Shown here piece by piece: positions 34,543 to 46,774 of a stretch of 64,000 bases of DNA (position 1 is its first letter; every line of letters begins with the position of its first letter). Origin of the DNA: Diphasiastrum complanatum (lineage: Eukaryota; Streptophyta; Lycopodiopsida; Lycopodiales; Lycopodiaceae); the NCBI GenBank assembly GCA_029204225.1, contig CM055106.1, positions 49,796,908 through 49,860,907 of the forward strand, read 5' to 3'. The translations under genes were made by a program, and so were the position numbers. A model generated the notes under the pieces. That model was not told where the DNA came from, did not search any database, and saw only the letters and a list, made by a program, of their open reading frames with translations.

Positions 34543-34695
34543 TCATGTCTTCTATTGAGCCTGATACTTCTATTTCACCCCACTCTATTGTTCTATGTGA
34601 TGTTCCGACCTCAACGGACATCATGGCGCTCCCTAGCACGGAAAAAGTGGCTGAATGGATGAATCTCATCGAAGGCAATAGGAACATGCCATAGT
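34543..34695 (+). pseudogene. Possible gag N-terminal fragment
   Basis: A 48-residue frame opens MSSIEPDTSISPHSIVLCDV and contains STEKVAEWMNLIEGNRNMP before a stop. After a frame change, MAFGTQNEAKAKFNVTFQGA reads on to about 34810. The composition suits a gag or host exon. No family was recognised with certainty. Confidence 0.3.
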
Positions 34696-34811
34696 CTTTC
34701 AAACAAAATCAGTATGGAATTTATCAGCATGGCCTTCGGTACCCAGAATGAGGCCAAAGCTAAATTTAACGTGACCTTCCAAGGAGCAGTGCACAAGGTG
34801 CGGGTCTCTGA

Positions 34812-35380
34812 TGTCGGAAATCGTTGTTGGGATAGCAGCGGAAGTAGAACAACGTGCAACAGTTACCAACAATAATCAAGACAAATAAACAATAGTAATA
34901 TTCAATAGAACCAACCAATGGTGTGGGAAAAATGTACTCGTGATAAAAATCAAAAGGTGAGTACATGGGCATGAAGCTGAGCGAAATTTTGTGTGTATAA
35001 GATATTTTAGGGCTTCCATCTATATAGATAACTACCTGAAAAGATATTTATTTAGAAGATATTTTTCAAGTCTTTTAGGTCAGTTCTTTTCTACCTACTT
35101 AATTAATTACAGTCACCTTGTAGTTGGTAACCACCTATTAAGTAATAAAGACTATGTACAAGTAGGTGAACTGCCACAAAGTCTTGGATCGGGTTTTCAC
35201 TTATGACAAAGTCAGATTTGTCTGTGTCGTCAAATTTGTCAGCTTCGTCAGATTTGTTGGCTTTGTCAGATTTGTCGATATCGAGGGTATGACGGATCCA
35301 TAGCGTACTAAGGTAAATTCAAATTTTTTTAAAGATGTTTATTACCGAATGGATTTGGTCCTGAGCATAGAAATCCAACA
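34812..35380 (-). repeat. Copia A LTR, minus strand, solo or truncated
   Basis: It matches the 6902-7780 LTR in reverse, from TGTCGGAAATC (LTR end) to AAATCCAACA (LTR start), with a shortened minisatellite. The purine tract follows at 35381-35391 (CTCCCTCTTAA on the plus strand), so it was a 3' LTR whose element is lost beyond 35412. Confidence 0.8.
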
Positions 35381-35767
35381 CTCCCTCTTAATGTGGATTC
35401 TGAAAAACTTTGACTTGTAACTTGTAAGTTGTGCATAAGACATGGAGGTAAAACATTTATGTACATAGTACACCCCACTTGTGCTAATTAGGCAAGTATT
35501 AACAAGTAGTTCAGGACCCATGTGGGTTCTAGACTTGAATTAGCAAGACACCACCTCTATTCATTCATTACATGCTAAATGTAGCCCAAAGTTTGAATGG
35601 GTTTCCACGCCCTACTACTCTTTGAGTAATCATTCAAGTTGTGTGAGCTTTGAAGTCCTCTCTCTCTTGCTTTTATGTTCTACTCCATAGCTGGTTTTTT
35701 CAAGCTTTCATAGTGTGCTTACTATGCTGTTATGATACTCCATATAGCTAGGCCTTGGAATTTGTCA

Positions 35768-35779
35768 TGGTATCAGAGC
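35768..35779 (+). other. Copia D primer binding site
   Basis: TGGTATCAGAGC directly after the LTR end AATTTGTCA; initiator Met-tRNA primer. Confidence 0.9.
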
Positions 35780-36187
35780 AGGTTATGTTGCCTGTGGTGT
35801 GGTGAAAGCTTGGACCTATTTTGATCGTATTCCTGCCATTCCTAGAGAGGAGCTTACCTTTGAGGAAGGAGCAATTTTTGTAGGGGCATCTGATCTCTGT
35901 GCTATCTGCATGGATGGAGTACTGTTGGCAAGGGGAGTACAGAGAGCCAAAAAGTTTCTAATTTGGGACAATTTTTTGAGTCTTTTTGGACAGCTAGGAC
36001 TATAGGAGGGTGCTTTCTATAGTGGGGACTTCAGTGAAAGTTCTGAGTGGATCTTGGACAAGGGCTAGGATAGCTATACAGGGGGATAATCTCAAATCCA
36101 GAAGCTGAGGGTTATTGAGCAAGTGGTTGCATACCCTAGTTGGGTGAAAACCCCAGTTTGCCTTTTGTGTTTTATTTCTATCCAACG

Positions 36188-37560
36188 ATGTCTAGTCTTG
36201 CAGAGAGCATGCTGAGTGAAGTCAGCCGGCTTGATGGCACTAACTTTAGCATATGGAAATTCAAGATCAAGAACATTCTTGAAGACAAAGAATGTTGGAA
36301 GCTTGTGACAGGTGAGGTGCCTATTCCAACATCTGAACTTGAACTCAAGGACTATATCAAGAGAGGGGAAAAGGTACACGAGATCATCAACATGTCAGTG
36401 AGGGATAATGTGATTCCTCTAATCAGGTCAGCCAAAGGTCCTGTGGATGCATGGCACAGTCTTTGTGCATTGTACGAGACAGCAAGTACAACAAGGTTTC
36501 TCTACTTGAAGAACAAGTTGTATACTCTCAGAATGGAGACAAGATTCAGTATATTAGATATCAGCTTTCTGTACTTGGAGAGTCTATTGTTGACAAAGAC
36601 TTGGTGCCAATAGTTTTGATTAGCTTGTCATATGCTTATCAAAACTTTGTGATGATGATATCTGTGAGAGAAAAGATCCCTATCTATGAAGAAGTCTATG
36701 GTCTCTTGTTACAGGAGGAGATGAGGAGAGTTAATCCCTCCAAGAGGGAAGATTTCCAGGAGCATGCCTTTCTAGCCAAGGATAAGAAAAAAGGTAAAGG
36801 CAAGAACAAAGGAGTACCACAGACACTTGAGCAAGGAATGGAGAACTTGCAGATGTCAGACGCACAATCCTCCTCGAATACTTCTTCCACACCTCGAACT
36901 ATTGTGGAGTGTGCAAGGTGCATGCTCAAGGCAAAGGGGTTGCCCAACTCTTTTTGGGGTGAGGCAATGCACATAGCAGTGTTTTTGTTGAATAGAATTT
37001 CAACAAAAGCTATGGAAGGCATGACTCCAGAAGAGGCATTTAGCGGCATCAAGTCCAAGGTGGGCGCTTTGCGAGTGTTTGGTTTTACGGCCTATGCCCA
37101 TATTCCCAAGGATATCAGGAAGAAGCTGGATGCAAAATCAGCAAAGTTTATTTTCTTGGGATACAGTGAAGAAAGCAAAGCTTACCGACTTTACAATCTT
37201 ACTAGCAAGAAGAGGATCATAAGTCAAGATATGATATTTGAAGAAGATCAAAGGCCTCCTATAGAGGAACTTGAGTTGGAGGATGGTACAAGTGAATTTG
37301 TGCCAATACTTGATGATGGACATCCATATATTGGGGAGCCTCAGGATGATCATATGAGTGATCAAGAGGAAGAATCCAAGGAGGCTAGGAAGTGGAAGGA
37401 AAGGGACAAATATGTTGAGTCCTATTCACCATCTTCATCACCAATTGCAAGGAAGAAGTTTCCCAAATGGTATTGGCAAACTGTGCAGGATGGTTTGATA
37501 TTGGATGAGGGAGAGAGCAGCAATCTATGGGCTAGGAGGTCTCAAAGGCAAGCCCAGTAG
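36188..37560 (+). pseudogene. Copia D gag fused in frame to integrase C-terminus
   Basis: Gag starts MSSLAESMLSEVSRLDGTNF and follows the UBN2-type pattern (ARGPVDAWHSL-like segment near 36435, LLLQEEMRRVNPSKRE near 36710). A frameshift lies near 36540. At about 36895 gag linker (SSNTSSTP) passes directly into the C-terminal part of copia integrase (CMLKAKGLPNSFWGEAMH, then FGFTAYAHIPKDIRKKLDAK), followed by the acidic IN-RT linker. Zinc knuckle, protease and the integrase catalytic core are all absent, yet the frame stays open across the joint. A stop at 37558 separates it from RT in the same frame. Confidence 0.85.
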
Positions 37561-38700
37561 CATGAACAGCAGGAGACAAACTATGCACTTATGACTACTA
37601 TTTTGGATTCACAAGATCCACATACATTCGTTGAGGCATCAGATGAGAAGGTATGGCAACATGCTATGCAAGAGGAGTACGACTCCATTCTCAAGAATGA
37701 TACATGGGATTTGGTGAAGCTACCAAAAGGGAAGCATCCTATCGGTTGTAAGTGGGTCTACATGACCGAATACAAATCGGATGGGAGCATCGAAAAGCAT
37801 AAGGCAAGGCTGGTTGCTAAAGGCTATGCACAGAAGGAGGGCTTGGACTTTGCACCAATAGCTAAGATGATGTCTATCAGTTTGGTTTTAGCATTGGCTG
37901 CATTTTTTGGTTGGGAGGTCCATGAAATGGACGTGAAGAGTGCTTTTCTCAATGGACAGTTGGCTGAAGAAGTCTGCATGGAACAACCACAAGGTTTTGA
38001 GGCTAAGGGCAAGGAAACTATGGTATGCAGACTTAAGAAGGCCTTATATGGTTTGAAGCAGACACCTAGAGCCTGGTATAGTCGTATTGATGGCTATTTT
38101 GCCAAGGAGCAATTCATAAAGAGTCAGTCGGATTGCAACATGTTCGTGAAGGAGGAAGATGAGAACATTGTTTTGATAGTTCTCTATGTGGATGACTTGG
38201 TCATCACGGGTAACAATGGGCAGCTTATTGAAAAGTGAAGGCTCATTTATCAAATGAGTTCGAGATGAAGGATTTGGGTTTAATCCACAATTGTCTTGGC
38301 TTGGAGGTTTGGAAAAAGAAAAATTGTGTGTTTATTTCCCAAGCTAACTATGCATGTGAAGTCTTGAACAGGTTCAACATGCAGGATTGCAAACCTGTTT
38401 CTACGCCCATTGATACCAGCAGTAAGCCATCTAGAGATGATGGCACTCCTTTTGTGGACGAGACTCTTTATATGCAGCTTGTGGGTAGCCTGATTTATCT
38501 CACCACTACGAGACTAGACATTTTCAATGCGGTTGGTGTAGCAAGCCAGTTCATGAGTTCTCCAACTGAAGCACATTGGAAAGCGGCCAAGAGGGTTTTG
38601 AGGTATGTCAAAGGGACAACCTGCTATGGGATTGAGTACACAGATGATGGAAAGCTTCAGCTTGGATCCAGGATTTACCAATTCAGAGTGGGCAGTTGAT
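37561..38700 (+). pseudogene. Copia D reverse transcriptase
   Basis: In order: ILKNDTWDLVKLPKGKHPIG near 37690, MDVKSAFLNGQLAEEVCME near 37930, LYGLKQTPRAWYSRI near 38045, LYVDDLVITGNN near 38185 with the catalytic YVDD, then after a frameshift at about 38236 the connection (DLGLIHNCLGLEVWKKKNC, then GSLIYLTTTRLDIFNAVG). A one-base change of frame is the only clear lesion in RT itself. A further frame change near 38650 leads to RNase H. Confidence 0.85.
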
Positions 38701-39108
38701 AGGGAGAATCAAAAGTCGACCACAGGTTACACTTTCAACCTTGGTTCAGGGGCCATTTCTTGTTGCAGCAAGAAACAGCCCACAGTTACCTTATCATTGA
38801 CAGAGGCTAAGTACAGAGCAGTAGCAAAAGCTACATGCGGGGCAATATGGCTCAGGAGACTTCTTGAGGAGGTGTAGATTCCACAAGATGGTCCTACTAT
38901 TCTTCAATGTGACAGCCAGAGTTGCATCCAGCTTGCCAAAAATCCTGTGTACCATGCTCGTACGAAGCATATTGAAGTGGATCAGCACTTCTTATGAGAG
39001 AAGATAAAAAGTGGAGAAATTTAGCTCGAATATTGTGATACCAACGATCAAGCAGCAGATATCTTTACTAAGGCACTTACTAGAAAAAAATTTGAACAAA
39101 ATAGCCAT
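38605..39108 (+). pseudogene. Copia D RNase H
   Basis: NSEWAVDRENQKSTTGYTF near 38680 (one catalytic D is replaced in the usual D-x-D-W context), LTEAKYRAVAKATCGAIWL near 38800, and after a stop at 38877 [20 protein letters not shown] near 38910 with ADIFTKALTRKKFE near 39055. It is decayed, with stops near 38877, 38996 and 39022. Confidence 0.8.
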
Positions 39109-39519
39109 TGAGGGGGGGTGCGGGGTGTTGAAATAAATGCCTATTTTGCCCCTTAAGGCTTGTATACTTGTAACTTGTAAGTTGTGCATAAGACATGAGG
39201 GCAAAACATGTACGTACATAGTACACCCCACTTGTGCTAATTAGGCAAGTAATAACAAGTAGGTTGAGGATCCATGTGGGTTCTAGAGCTAGAATTAGCA
39301 AGACACCACCTCTATACATTACATGCTAAATGTAGCCCAAAGTTTGGAGGGGTTTTCATGCCCTACTACTCTTTGAATAATCATTCAAGTTGTGTGAGCT
39401 TTGAAGTCCTCTCTCTCTCTTGCTTTTGTGTTCTACTCCATAGCTAGTTTTTTCAAGCTTTCATAGTGTGCTTACTATGTTGTTATGATACTCCATAGCT
39501 AGGCCTCGGAATTTGTCAG

Positions 39520-39660
39520 GAATAGCCGATGAAAATAGACTTTCCGTTGGTGTCGTCCAGCTTCTTTCTTAGATCAGCAGGGATCTGAGCGTAGGTTATG
39601 AATCCAAACAGTCGAATATGCTTGAGTGATGGTTTTGATCTTGTCCACACTTCAGAAATG
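39520..39660 (-). pseudogene. Copia integrase C-terminal fragment
   Basis: The minus strand reads SLKHIRLFGFITYAQIPADL, then RKKLDDTNGKSIFIGYS, the segment just after the integrase core of copia elements. It directly abuts the copia D 3' LTR and is in the opposite orientation, so it belongs to an older copia copy. Confidence 0.7.
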
Positions 39661-40130
39661 TAGGAAATAGAAACCAAAGGATCCAGGATCTTAACTAATT
39701 AATCACACAAAGCATTCTCAAAAGAAAGAAAGAGATGGCTAAAGACCCTCTTGTAGAATCTCGTGGACAGCCAAGGAGAATAGTCAGTATTGCCTACAAA
39801 AGTGTCTCATACAAATGGGATGCACACACATATATAGTCCAAGATGACTATCTAACTTCATGACTATTGGTTATCCAACTACTTGACTATTGGCTATCCA
39901 ACTTTCTATAAGTTACATAGAAAGAATAAGGTACCTCTCAAGTTGGGGCACTTAATGTCACAATTAGGCCTAGTGGACCCATGAGTCTCTACCAAGTTAA
40001 TTTCATACTAACCTAGCTAACTATAAGTTTAGTAGGCCTAATATAATAAAGGACCATGGTTACACAACTCTCGACCTTTTGGGTCAAAGTAACCTATGGT
40101 AATGTAAGCAATTCCATTTACATTCCAACA
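39661..40130 (-). repeat. Possible copia LTR, minus strand
   Basis: The right end reads TGTTGGAATG on the minus strand, with purine-rich sequence (GAGGG) outside it, as for a 3' LTR start. A TATATATA box lies near 39829. No second copy is present to prove it. Confidence 0.35.
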
Positions 40131-40135
40131 CCCTC

Positions 40136-41878
40136 TGTTGTAAAGCTACATTTACAAGCTTTACTTCCGGCGCCAGCAGCGCCCCTGTTGCTCCTGGCGC
40201 CACTGTGACCAGAATCCAGTCGGCGCCAAGTTCCTATGGCTGAAAATCTTTCATCGGTTCTAGCGAAGTCCAGAGAGCTCAGATCGATGTGCAATCACCT
40301 CACACGATCTAGGCATGATTAAAGGAAGCCTGGGGATCAATAAATTCTAGAGAGAGAAAATGACTTTCTAGAGAGAAAAAATCCCAGAGAGAGAAAACGT
40401 GCTTTACCAGCTTGGGTAGAGTACTTGGTGTGAGGGGAGGTGGCGAATCCCACCAGTACTATAGGGGGGTGCGGGTTGCGACTCAGGGTGAGCTCCAACC
40501 AAGTCTCAGCCTCCCTTGCTGGAATGTTGTCCTGGTGCCCGCCTTGGCATGCCAGCGCCACGGAGACTAGGGTCGGTCACACAATCGAAATGTAACCTTC
40601 TCAGATTTATTAATAAAGTGGGATTTTTCTTAAACTGACTTTGATTACCTTCTGGGTTTCAGTGTTCGGTAAAAGCGCCAGTTGTAAGGCCGCTTCAAAC
40701 TTTTTTGATCTGGCACATAGCTAAGGGTCGTATCCCGGGATGCCAGCGGTATGCTATCGGGACCATTCGGTCCATGGTGCCAGCGGTTTGCTGTCGGGAC
40801 CATTCGGTCCAGGAACAGGTTGTCTCCATAACTGTCGTGGCTTGTGGTTCTGAGTGTTCCTTGCATGCACGTGAATGGGTTAAGCTCTTGGGGAACGGGC
40901 TCTAACCTGTCGGCTGAGTTGGATGGCTTGCTTGGGTGGAAGTTACCTGTTTATGGCTGTCAAGTCTGGCGTGGCACCAGGTTGGCTTCCAGCGCTCATG
41001 ACGAAGATTTCAGTTGGTTAACTCTGATGTAAGTTAGACTGCTTCCTTGGATTGGATGTTACTCGTTTGTAACGAAGCTTCGAGTTGGTTAAGTTTGATG
41101 TATGTTGGGCGGCTTGCTTGGAGGGAAGTCACCTACATCGGGACCCCCGATCTGGCATGGCACCAGGTTGGATCTCAATGTTGGTTTCGGAACTTCAAGT
41201 TGGTTAAGTCTGATCATTGTTGGCGAGTTGGCTGTGTGTATGTCAAGTCAGTTTGGACGACAAGAGTTGAAGTCTGGAAAGCTAAGTCGTGGTTCTCGAC
41301 TCCCTTTGGGATGCGTGCGCTACATGTGGTATCAGAGCCGACTAGCCGGTCAGCTATGCGGATCTCACGGAAATGGCCATTGTTTGGGGTTCATCAGGAC
41401 AACTGTTGTGCAAGGTGTTGCTCATAGTGTAAGCACGGGTGCGTCCACGGTCGGGGTGATCGGCAGAACGGGGGACTTGATGAGTCAAAGTGCTGCCCTC
41501 GAGGTGTAAGCACGGTCGGTTCCCGCAGTTCGGGCCTCGTGCTGTGTGCACGTAGGACAGATGAGACAGAGTGCTGCCTAGGTAGGTGAAAGCACGGTCT
41601 GTGCCTTGTGGGGTGCAGGGCGACATATTCGAACTGTATGGGTTAACCATTGATACAGAGATGCTGCTCGAATTCGAGTGTAAAGCACAGGTGGTTAGCT
41701 GCCGATGCAGGATAGCTGCCGATTATTTAGTTATAAGGGCTATCGGCCAGATTTGGTGGGGCGTGACTGAGGCAATGTGCTGCTTAATGGTGAAAGCATA
41801 GTTAGTTGGAGGGGTGTTCTATGTGGGCTGATTATGTGATTGATTTGTATGGGCACGGCCAGGCAAAGGTCCTTTGGC
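40136..41878 (+). mobile_element. GGCGCC-LTR retrotransposon, third copy, truncated
   Basis: It has a complete 1199-bp LTR (40136-41334), primer site 41337-41348 and about 530 bp of interior including all five GTGCT/AGCAC hairpins in more or less decayed form. It ends at CCTTTGGCAC, where unrelated sequence starts. No 3' LTR is present. The frames at 41047-41509 read across LTR and leader and are not genes. Confidence 0.9.
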
Positions 41879-42080
41879 ACCGATGGCATTCTCCCTACAT
41901 AAATATAAACAATTTGGCACCAATCAACAATACATATTTGGGAGGATGAGGATGATGAGTCCTCCTTCTCGGATACACAGCCCATGTCAGTTCCAAACAG
42001 GCATAGATATCAGTTGCGAGAGTCAGCTCGGGGCCCTGAGTTGTCTCCGGAGCATTCGTCTGAGTTAGAGCCAGAGCATT
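41879..42080 (+). other. Possible acidic C-terminal exon, unidentified
   Basis: A plus frame reads IWEDEDDESSFSDTQPMSVP, goes on to SPEHSSELEPEH and stops at 42081-ish, followed by AT-rich sequence resembling a 3' UTR. Its acidic, serine-rich character suits the C-terminus of a transposase or nuclear protein. It begins at the break of the GGCGCC-LTR copy, so its upstream part is missing. No family is recognised. Confidence 0.3.
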
Positions 42081-42579
42081 GATTGTAGCTCTGTTATTTT
42101 ATTTTTAGCAGTTTCATATCATGGTCCATGTTTGGCGGCCAGATGGTCGAACACTGTATTCAGACCATTTTTTATATTATATCCAGTGTTGGACGTACTC
42201 TATTCGTTGCACATTGTGTATTTGTCAATTTGTAATTGTGTTGCTCTGTTTTCAATTTTATTTCGAATGGTATGTGCGTATTTTCAGTTAGTTTCAACTG
42301 CAAAGATTGATAGTAGATGCACAACACAGAAATACAACCCCCTTTATAGCATTTCATAAACACACATATTACACTACATTACACCAGGCATGCGTTGCAC
42401 AAAAAACACATTGAACATTAATTCAACAGTGGTATCAAGATAACAATACGTATCCCGCCACATATGGCTGGGGCTATTCTTTACACTGTGTTAAACACTA
42501 AAGGTTGCCTCATCTATGCCAAAAACTACATAACAACAGCCAGCCACATACGGCTGGATCCTATCCATTCTAAACATTT

Positions 42580-42850
42580 CTACGGATCCTCCACAGACTC
42601 CTCGCCCTCGTCGGGTGCATTCTTCTGTCGCTCTCGCTCTGCCTCCCGATTAGCCCGAGCTGCCTCCTGGTTAGCCCAACGGTGGGCAGCTCTTTTCCTG
42701 ACCATGATGAGCTGCCGTCGTGTGAAGTTCATTCCGATCTGCTCATCCAAATCCAGCTCGACAGTGGGGGCAGGGGGCACAACAGGGACTGGATGCCCCA
42801 TCTCCGGATTTCTCTGCCGAGCCTGTTGCCCGTGGTCTGCTCCCCCACAG
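42580..42850 (-). other. Possible C-terminal coding end with basic helix, unidentified
   Basis: The minus frame includes VELDLDEQIGMNFTRRQLIM, then a long Arg/Ala/Glu-rich helix (AAHRWANQEAARANREAERE), and ends in an acidic tail EGEESVEDP before a stop. Upstream it meets a stop near 42885. The helix-plus-acidic-tail pattern suggests a real protein end, possibly transposon-derived. Nothing identifies it. Confidence 0.35.
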
Positions 42851-43069
42851 TACCCATATGACGGTGTACCTGTCCGGATTTACTGCTCCCCTACATGCTG
42901 CACTCCCATTGACCCCAAGGCCTGCTCCCCCACAGTGCCCCCTGTACAGTCCCTCTGTACAGTCCCATGTACAATCCCCTCTTTTTTCTAAACCCTGACC
43001 CTTTTTTTTTCAAATTTTTTTACCCTAAATTACCCTAGTAAAAGGGGTTTTTAATAAAAACTAATAATA

Positions 43070-43166
43070 CCGCCCTGGTACCGTGGGTCTGAGGGCAGCA
43101 CCATAATGGCGGTACCACCATTATGGTACCGGCGGTACCATAATGGCGATACCATGGGGTACTATG

Positions 43167-43206
<40 letters not shown>

Positions 43207-43430
43207 CATAGAGCCCTGTGGTACCGCTGTTATGGTACCGCCGGTACGGTATCATCCTGGGATCCACAGTATTAGGGCGGTACCATAATAATAATACAAA
43301 AAATATATAAAAAAATATCCCGTGTTATTTTTGTAAAAAGAAAAAAAAATTTGGTACCGCGGGACCGGTACGGTACCGCAGTACCAGTAAAGTCCCGCGG
43401 TATCGAGATCAGCGGTACCCGAAACCGCGG
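43070..43430. repeat. Cluster of GGTACC palindromes around AT repeats
   Basis: About ten GGTACC sites lie within 360 bp, many set in CCATTATGGTACC/GGTACCATAATGG inverted repeats (perfect 13-bp arms at 43118-43130 and 43134-43146). An (AT)n stretch at 43168-43210 lies between ATGATATAT and ATATATCAT. It has the look of a foldback element or cruciform-forming repeat. Confidence 0.7.
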
Positions 43431-43435
43431 GACCT

Positions 43436-44235
<800 letters not shown>

Positions 44236-44980
44236 TGTAGTGGGTTTCTTTCCTTGCCTAACCTGAATCCAAGATCTAGTCAATCTAGCATCAAAGAGAC
44301 GGAGTTAGTTGTCACGCAGAGGTTTGTTCCCATGAGAGCGATAGTATAGTTCAGATTTCAGCATGAATGGAGGATCTAACACTAACATCCATTAACACTA
44401 CATGCATTAACCCTACTTCCATTAACCCTGAATCCACAACAATGATAGAAACTTACTCTTCTCTCTCCCCCTTTCTCTCTCACAAAAAGCATAAGAAATA
44501 GCAATTCCAATAATGATCAGATCCAACAATTAGCAAAATCCAAAGAAAGCATGAGAAATGGAGGAGAAGAGAGGAAGAGCAAGGACATTCATTAATCCAT
44601 TTCTAAAGAGAACCAATCTACTTTATTGAAATGAGGAAATGAGCATTAGGAGCAACTCGAGTTGGTCCATTTTTATAGTAGAGTGGCGGACCCTGGCCTC
44701 TGAATCCTATTGGTCCAGTCTTACCTCTCTTTTGATTCAAATTTAAAAAAGTGTGAGAGCCATCAACATTGGAGGGAAACCCAACTTTATTCACTAACTT
44801 GACATTTAGGCCCTACGACATTAAAAGTCCCGCAAAAAGGCCTAAAGTACTTCTATTAACATTCTAATTAATCAAATAACTATGTGATCATTGGGTTGGA
44901 CTTACACACGCAGGGTGACAAATCTCCCTCACTTATTAACTAGGGTTAGGGTTGCCTTGGGATCCGCAAACCCTCCAACA
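44236..44980 (-). repeat. LTR of a minus-strand element with coiled-coil ORF
   Basis: On the minus strand it begins TGTTGGAGGG at 44980, right after the purine tract GGTGGGGGATAC (44981-44992), and ends CCCACTACA at 44236: 745 bp with canonical TG..CA ends. A second, truncated copy of its distal 400 bp lies at 54204-54610. Confidence 0.7.
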
Positions 44981-45382
44981 GTATCCCCCACCAAAACTGG
45001 TGGCAGTCCCACGACACCTGCAATATGCAGTTATTGGGGACTTTTATTGGCTTCGTGTCGAATCTTAATTAAATGATATTGCACCTTCTCCATAAAGTCA
45101 AGGCGTGCAGTATTGAAATACAAATTATGTAGCAGGAAACAACGGTGGGCATTTTGTCCAATTGCAGGTATTTTGTCCAATTCGACGCCTTGATCTCGGA
45201 GGTCTTAAATTTGAGAACCCATCCACCCACGAGGACTCATGTGGATGTTGCTTTAAGAAGATCTGGATCTGGTCCTCGACGTTAATGGGCCTTCTGAATA
45301 AATGGCTTGTCCTTGATGAGGATGGACCCACTTGTACTGCTTGTATGGTTAGCGGTTGATCTGCTAGATCTGGAGCTCCCCC

Positions 45383-46774
45383 CTAGTCCATGCTCGAATC
45401 AACCCTTGTATCCATTTGTACAGCTTCTTGGCGCGAAGGGGAGAATTGCAGCATGACCGAGACGAGGATTTGTGGTCCGGCTTCCAACACTTGAGCGGCG
45501 GCTTTTTCATAGGCGTTGATGGTCTCTTTTGCCTTTGCCAACTCAGTTGAAGCTGCTCCTTTGAACCTATCAAAGCGGCCTTGGAATCCCTGAAGGGCCA
45601 CTTTGTATGTTTCCACTTTCTTGAACAAATATGCAATCTCTGTCGGTGTGACCGGATGATCGGGTATTTGTGTTTGGAGATAGGCATCACGCTCAAGGGT
45701 GGTCGCATCCAATTCACCTTGAAGCCATGTGCGATCTTGTTCAGCCATCTGTAATTGCCCCTTCAGTAGCTGCACCTGTTGCTTGGCCTCTTGCACTGCC
45801 TTATCTACCTGATCATGTGCGGTTTGTCAGGGCGTTTTGCAGGGAGCTGATGTAGGTTTCCAAGCGATCAGCTTGTTGCTGGGCCAATGTCTTTTCGCTT
45901 TCAACCTTTTCTTCATGTTGCTTGGCTATCTTCACCTCTCAATCCAGCTGGACAATTTTCTGGCTGATTAGAGTATTTTTAGATCCTAGATCAGAGATCA
46001 TCTGCTTCATTTCCTTCTTCTTATCCAGCATAGACTGGATCACTTGCCCAAGGCTGGAAACTAACCCTAGAGCATCACCAGAATTGACGGTCGTGAAGGT
46101 GGCAGCAACAGGAGACCCTTATGGTACTGTCCTTGGTAGGCGTGGAATAGGTGCCAAGGTCTCTTCTTCTTCAAAAGTATCCTCTTCTTCAAACCCTTCA
46201 GGCACCGTGGCGTCGAACTGCTTTGGTGACTTTACAGCTGTGTCGACCCGAAGTGTGGCTGGGCTACCTTGTGTGGGTGGTTGCTGACTGGAATCTTCGA
46301 CACCAACAGTAGATTCATGGATATGCCCGAATCCTCTTCCAAGGGCGCTGGGCTCTGGGGCATTTCAAAGATTTCGGTGGCCCCAAGGGGTTTGGAATCA
46401 TCGAACATATCCATGAAGAACTGTGTGTTGGGTGAGGTTGCTTCGGTATGCGAGGGTGAGGCGGCCTGGGCAGCTGTGATGGGAATGGTAGGCCCAATGG
46501 TCACAGACTGTCCTTGTATGAGAGTAGAGGCGAGGGGAATGGGAAGTTCAGTGCGAACAACAATAGGGGGTGGAAGCGCAGCTGATGAGGTATGCCTAGT
46601 GCGACGTCGTGACGCGGAAGGCGAGTCAGGAATTACGATGTTGCTGCGTGGACGACAACGACTATGAGAACTTGAGGCCTGATGAGATGACTCGGCCGAT
46701 GCTTCTTCGGCCGATTTGCTCTCAGGTTCGAGATATTTTCTAATGTTCATAGATGATTGCAGTCGAATGACCAC
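45383..46774 (-). pseudogene. Coiled-coil protein of an LTR element, broken
   Basis: The minus strand carries a low-complexity Ser/Pro-rich N-terminal part (46774-46232; RRRTRHTSSAALPPPIVVRT), then a heptad-like stretch (DLGSKNTLISQKIVQLD near 45950, KTLAQQQADRLETYISSLQN near 45870), and a final frame (45796-45383) with VQLLKGQLQMAEQDRTWLQG. Frame changes and stops separate the three parts. A long coiled coil without zinc knuckle or enzymes, placed just upstream of a 3' LTR, suggests a gag-like protein of a non-autonomous element or a captured host gene. No family is named with confidence. Confidence 0.5.

Larger units (their letters stand above)
35413..39519 (+). mobile_element. Copia D element with internal deletion
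   Basis: Parts: a 5' LTR (35413-35767) missing about its first 40 bp; primer site 35768-35779; leader; gag joined to the end of integrase; RT; RNase H; purine tract 39110-39125; 394-bp 3' LTR (39126-39519; TGTTGAAATA to AATTTGTCA). The missing LTR start lies against the copia A LTR remnant, so no target duplication can be read. Confidence 0.9.

Noticed and set aside
42464-42991. 175-residue plus-strand frame rich in Cys and Ser
   Set aside because: It is antisense to the more protein-like minus frame (basic helix and acidic tail) and shows only composition-driven residues.
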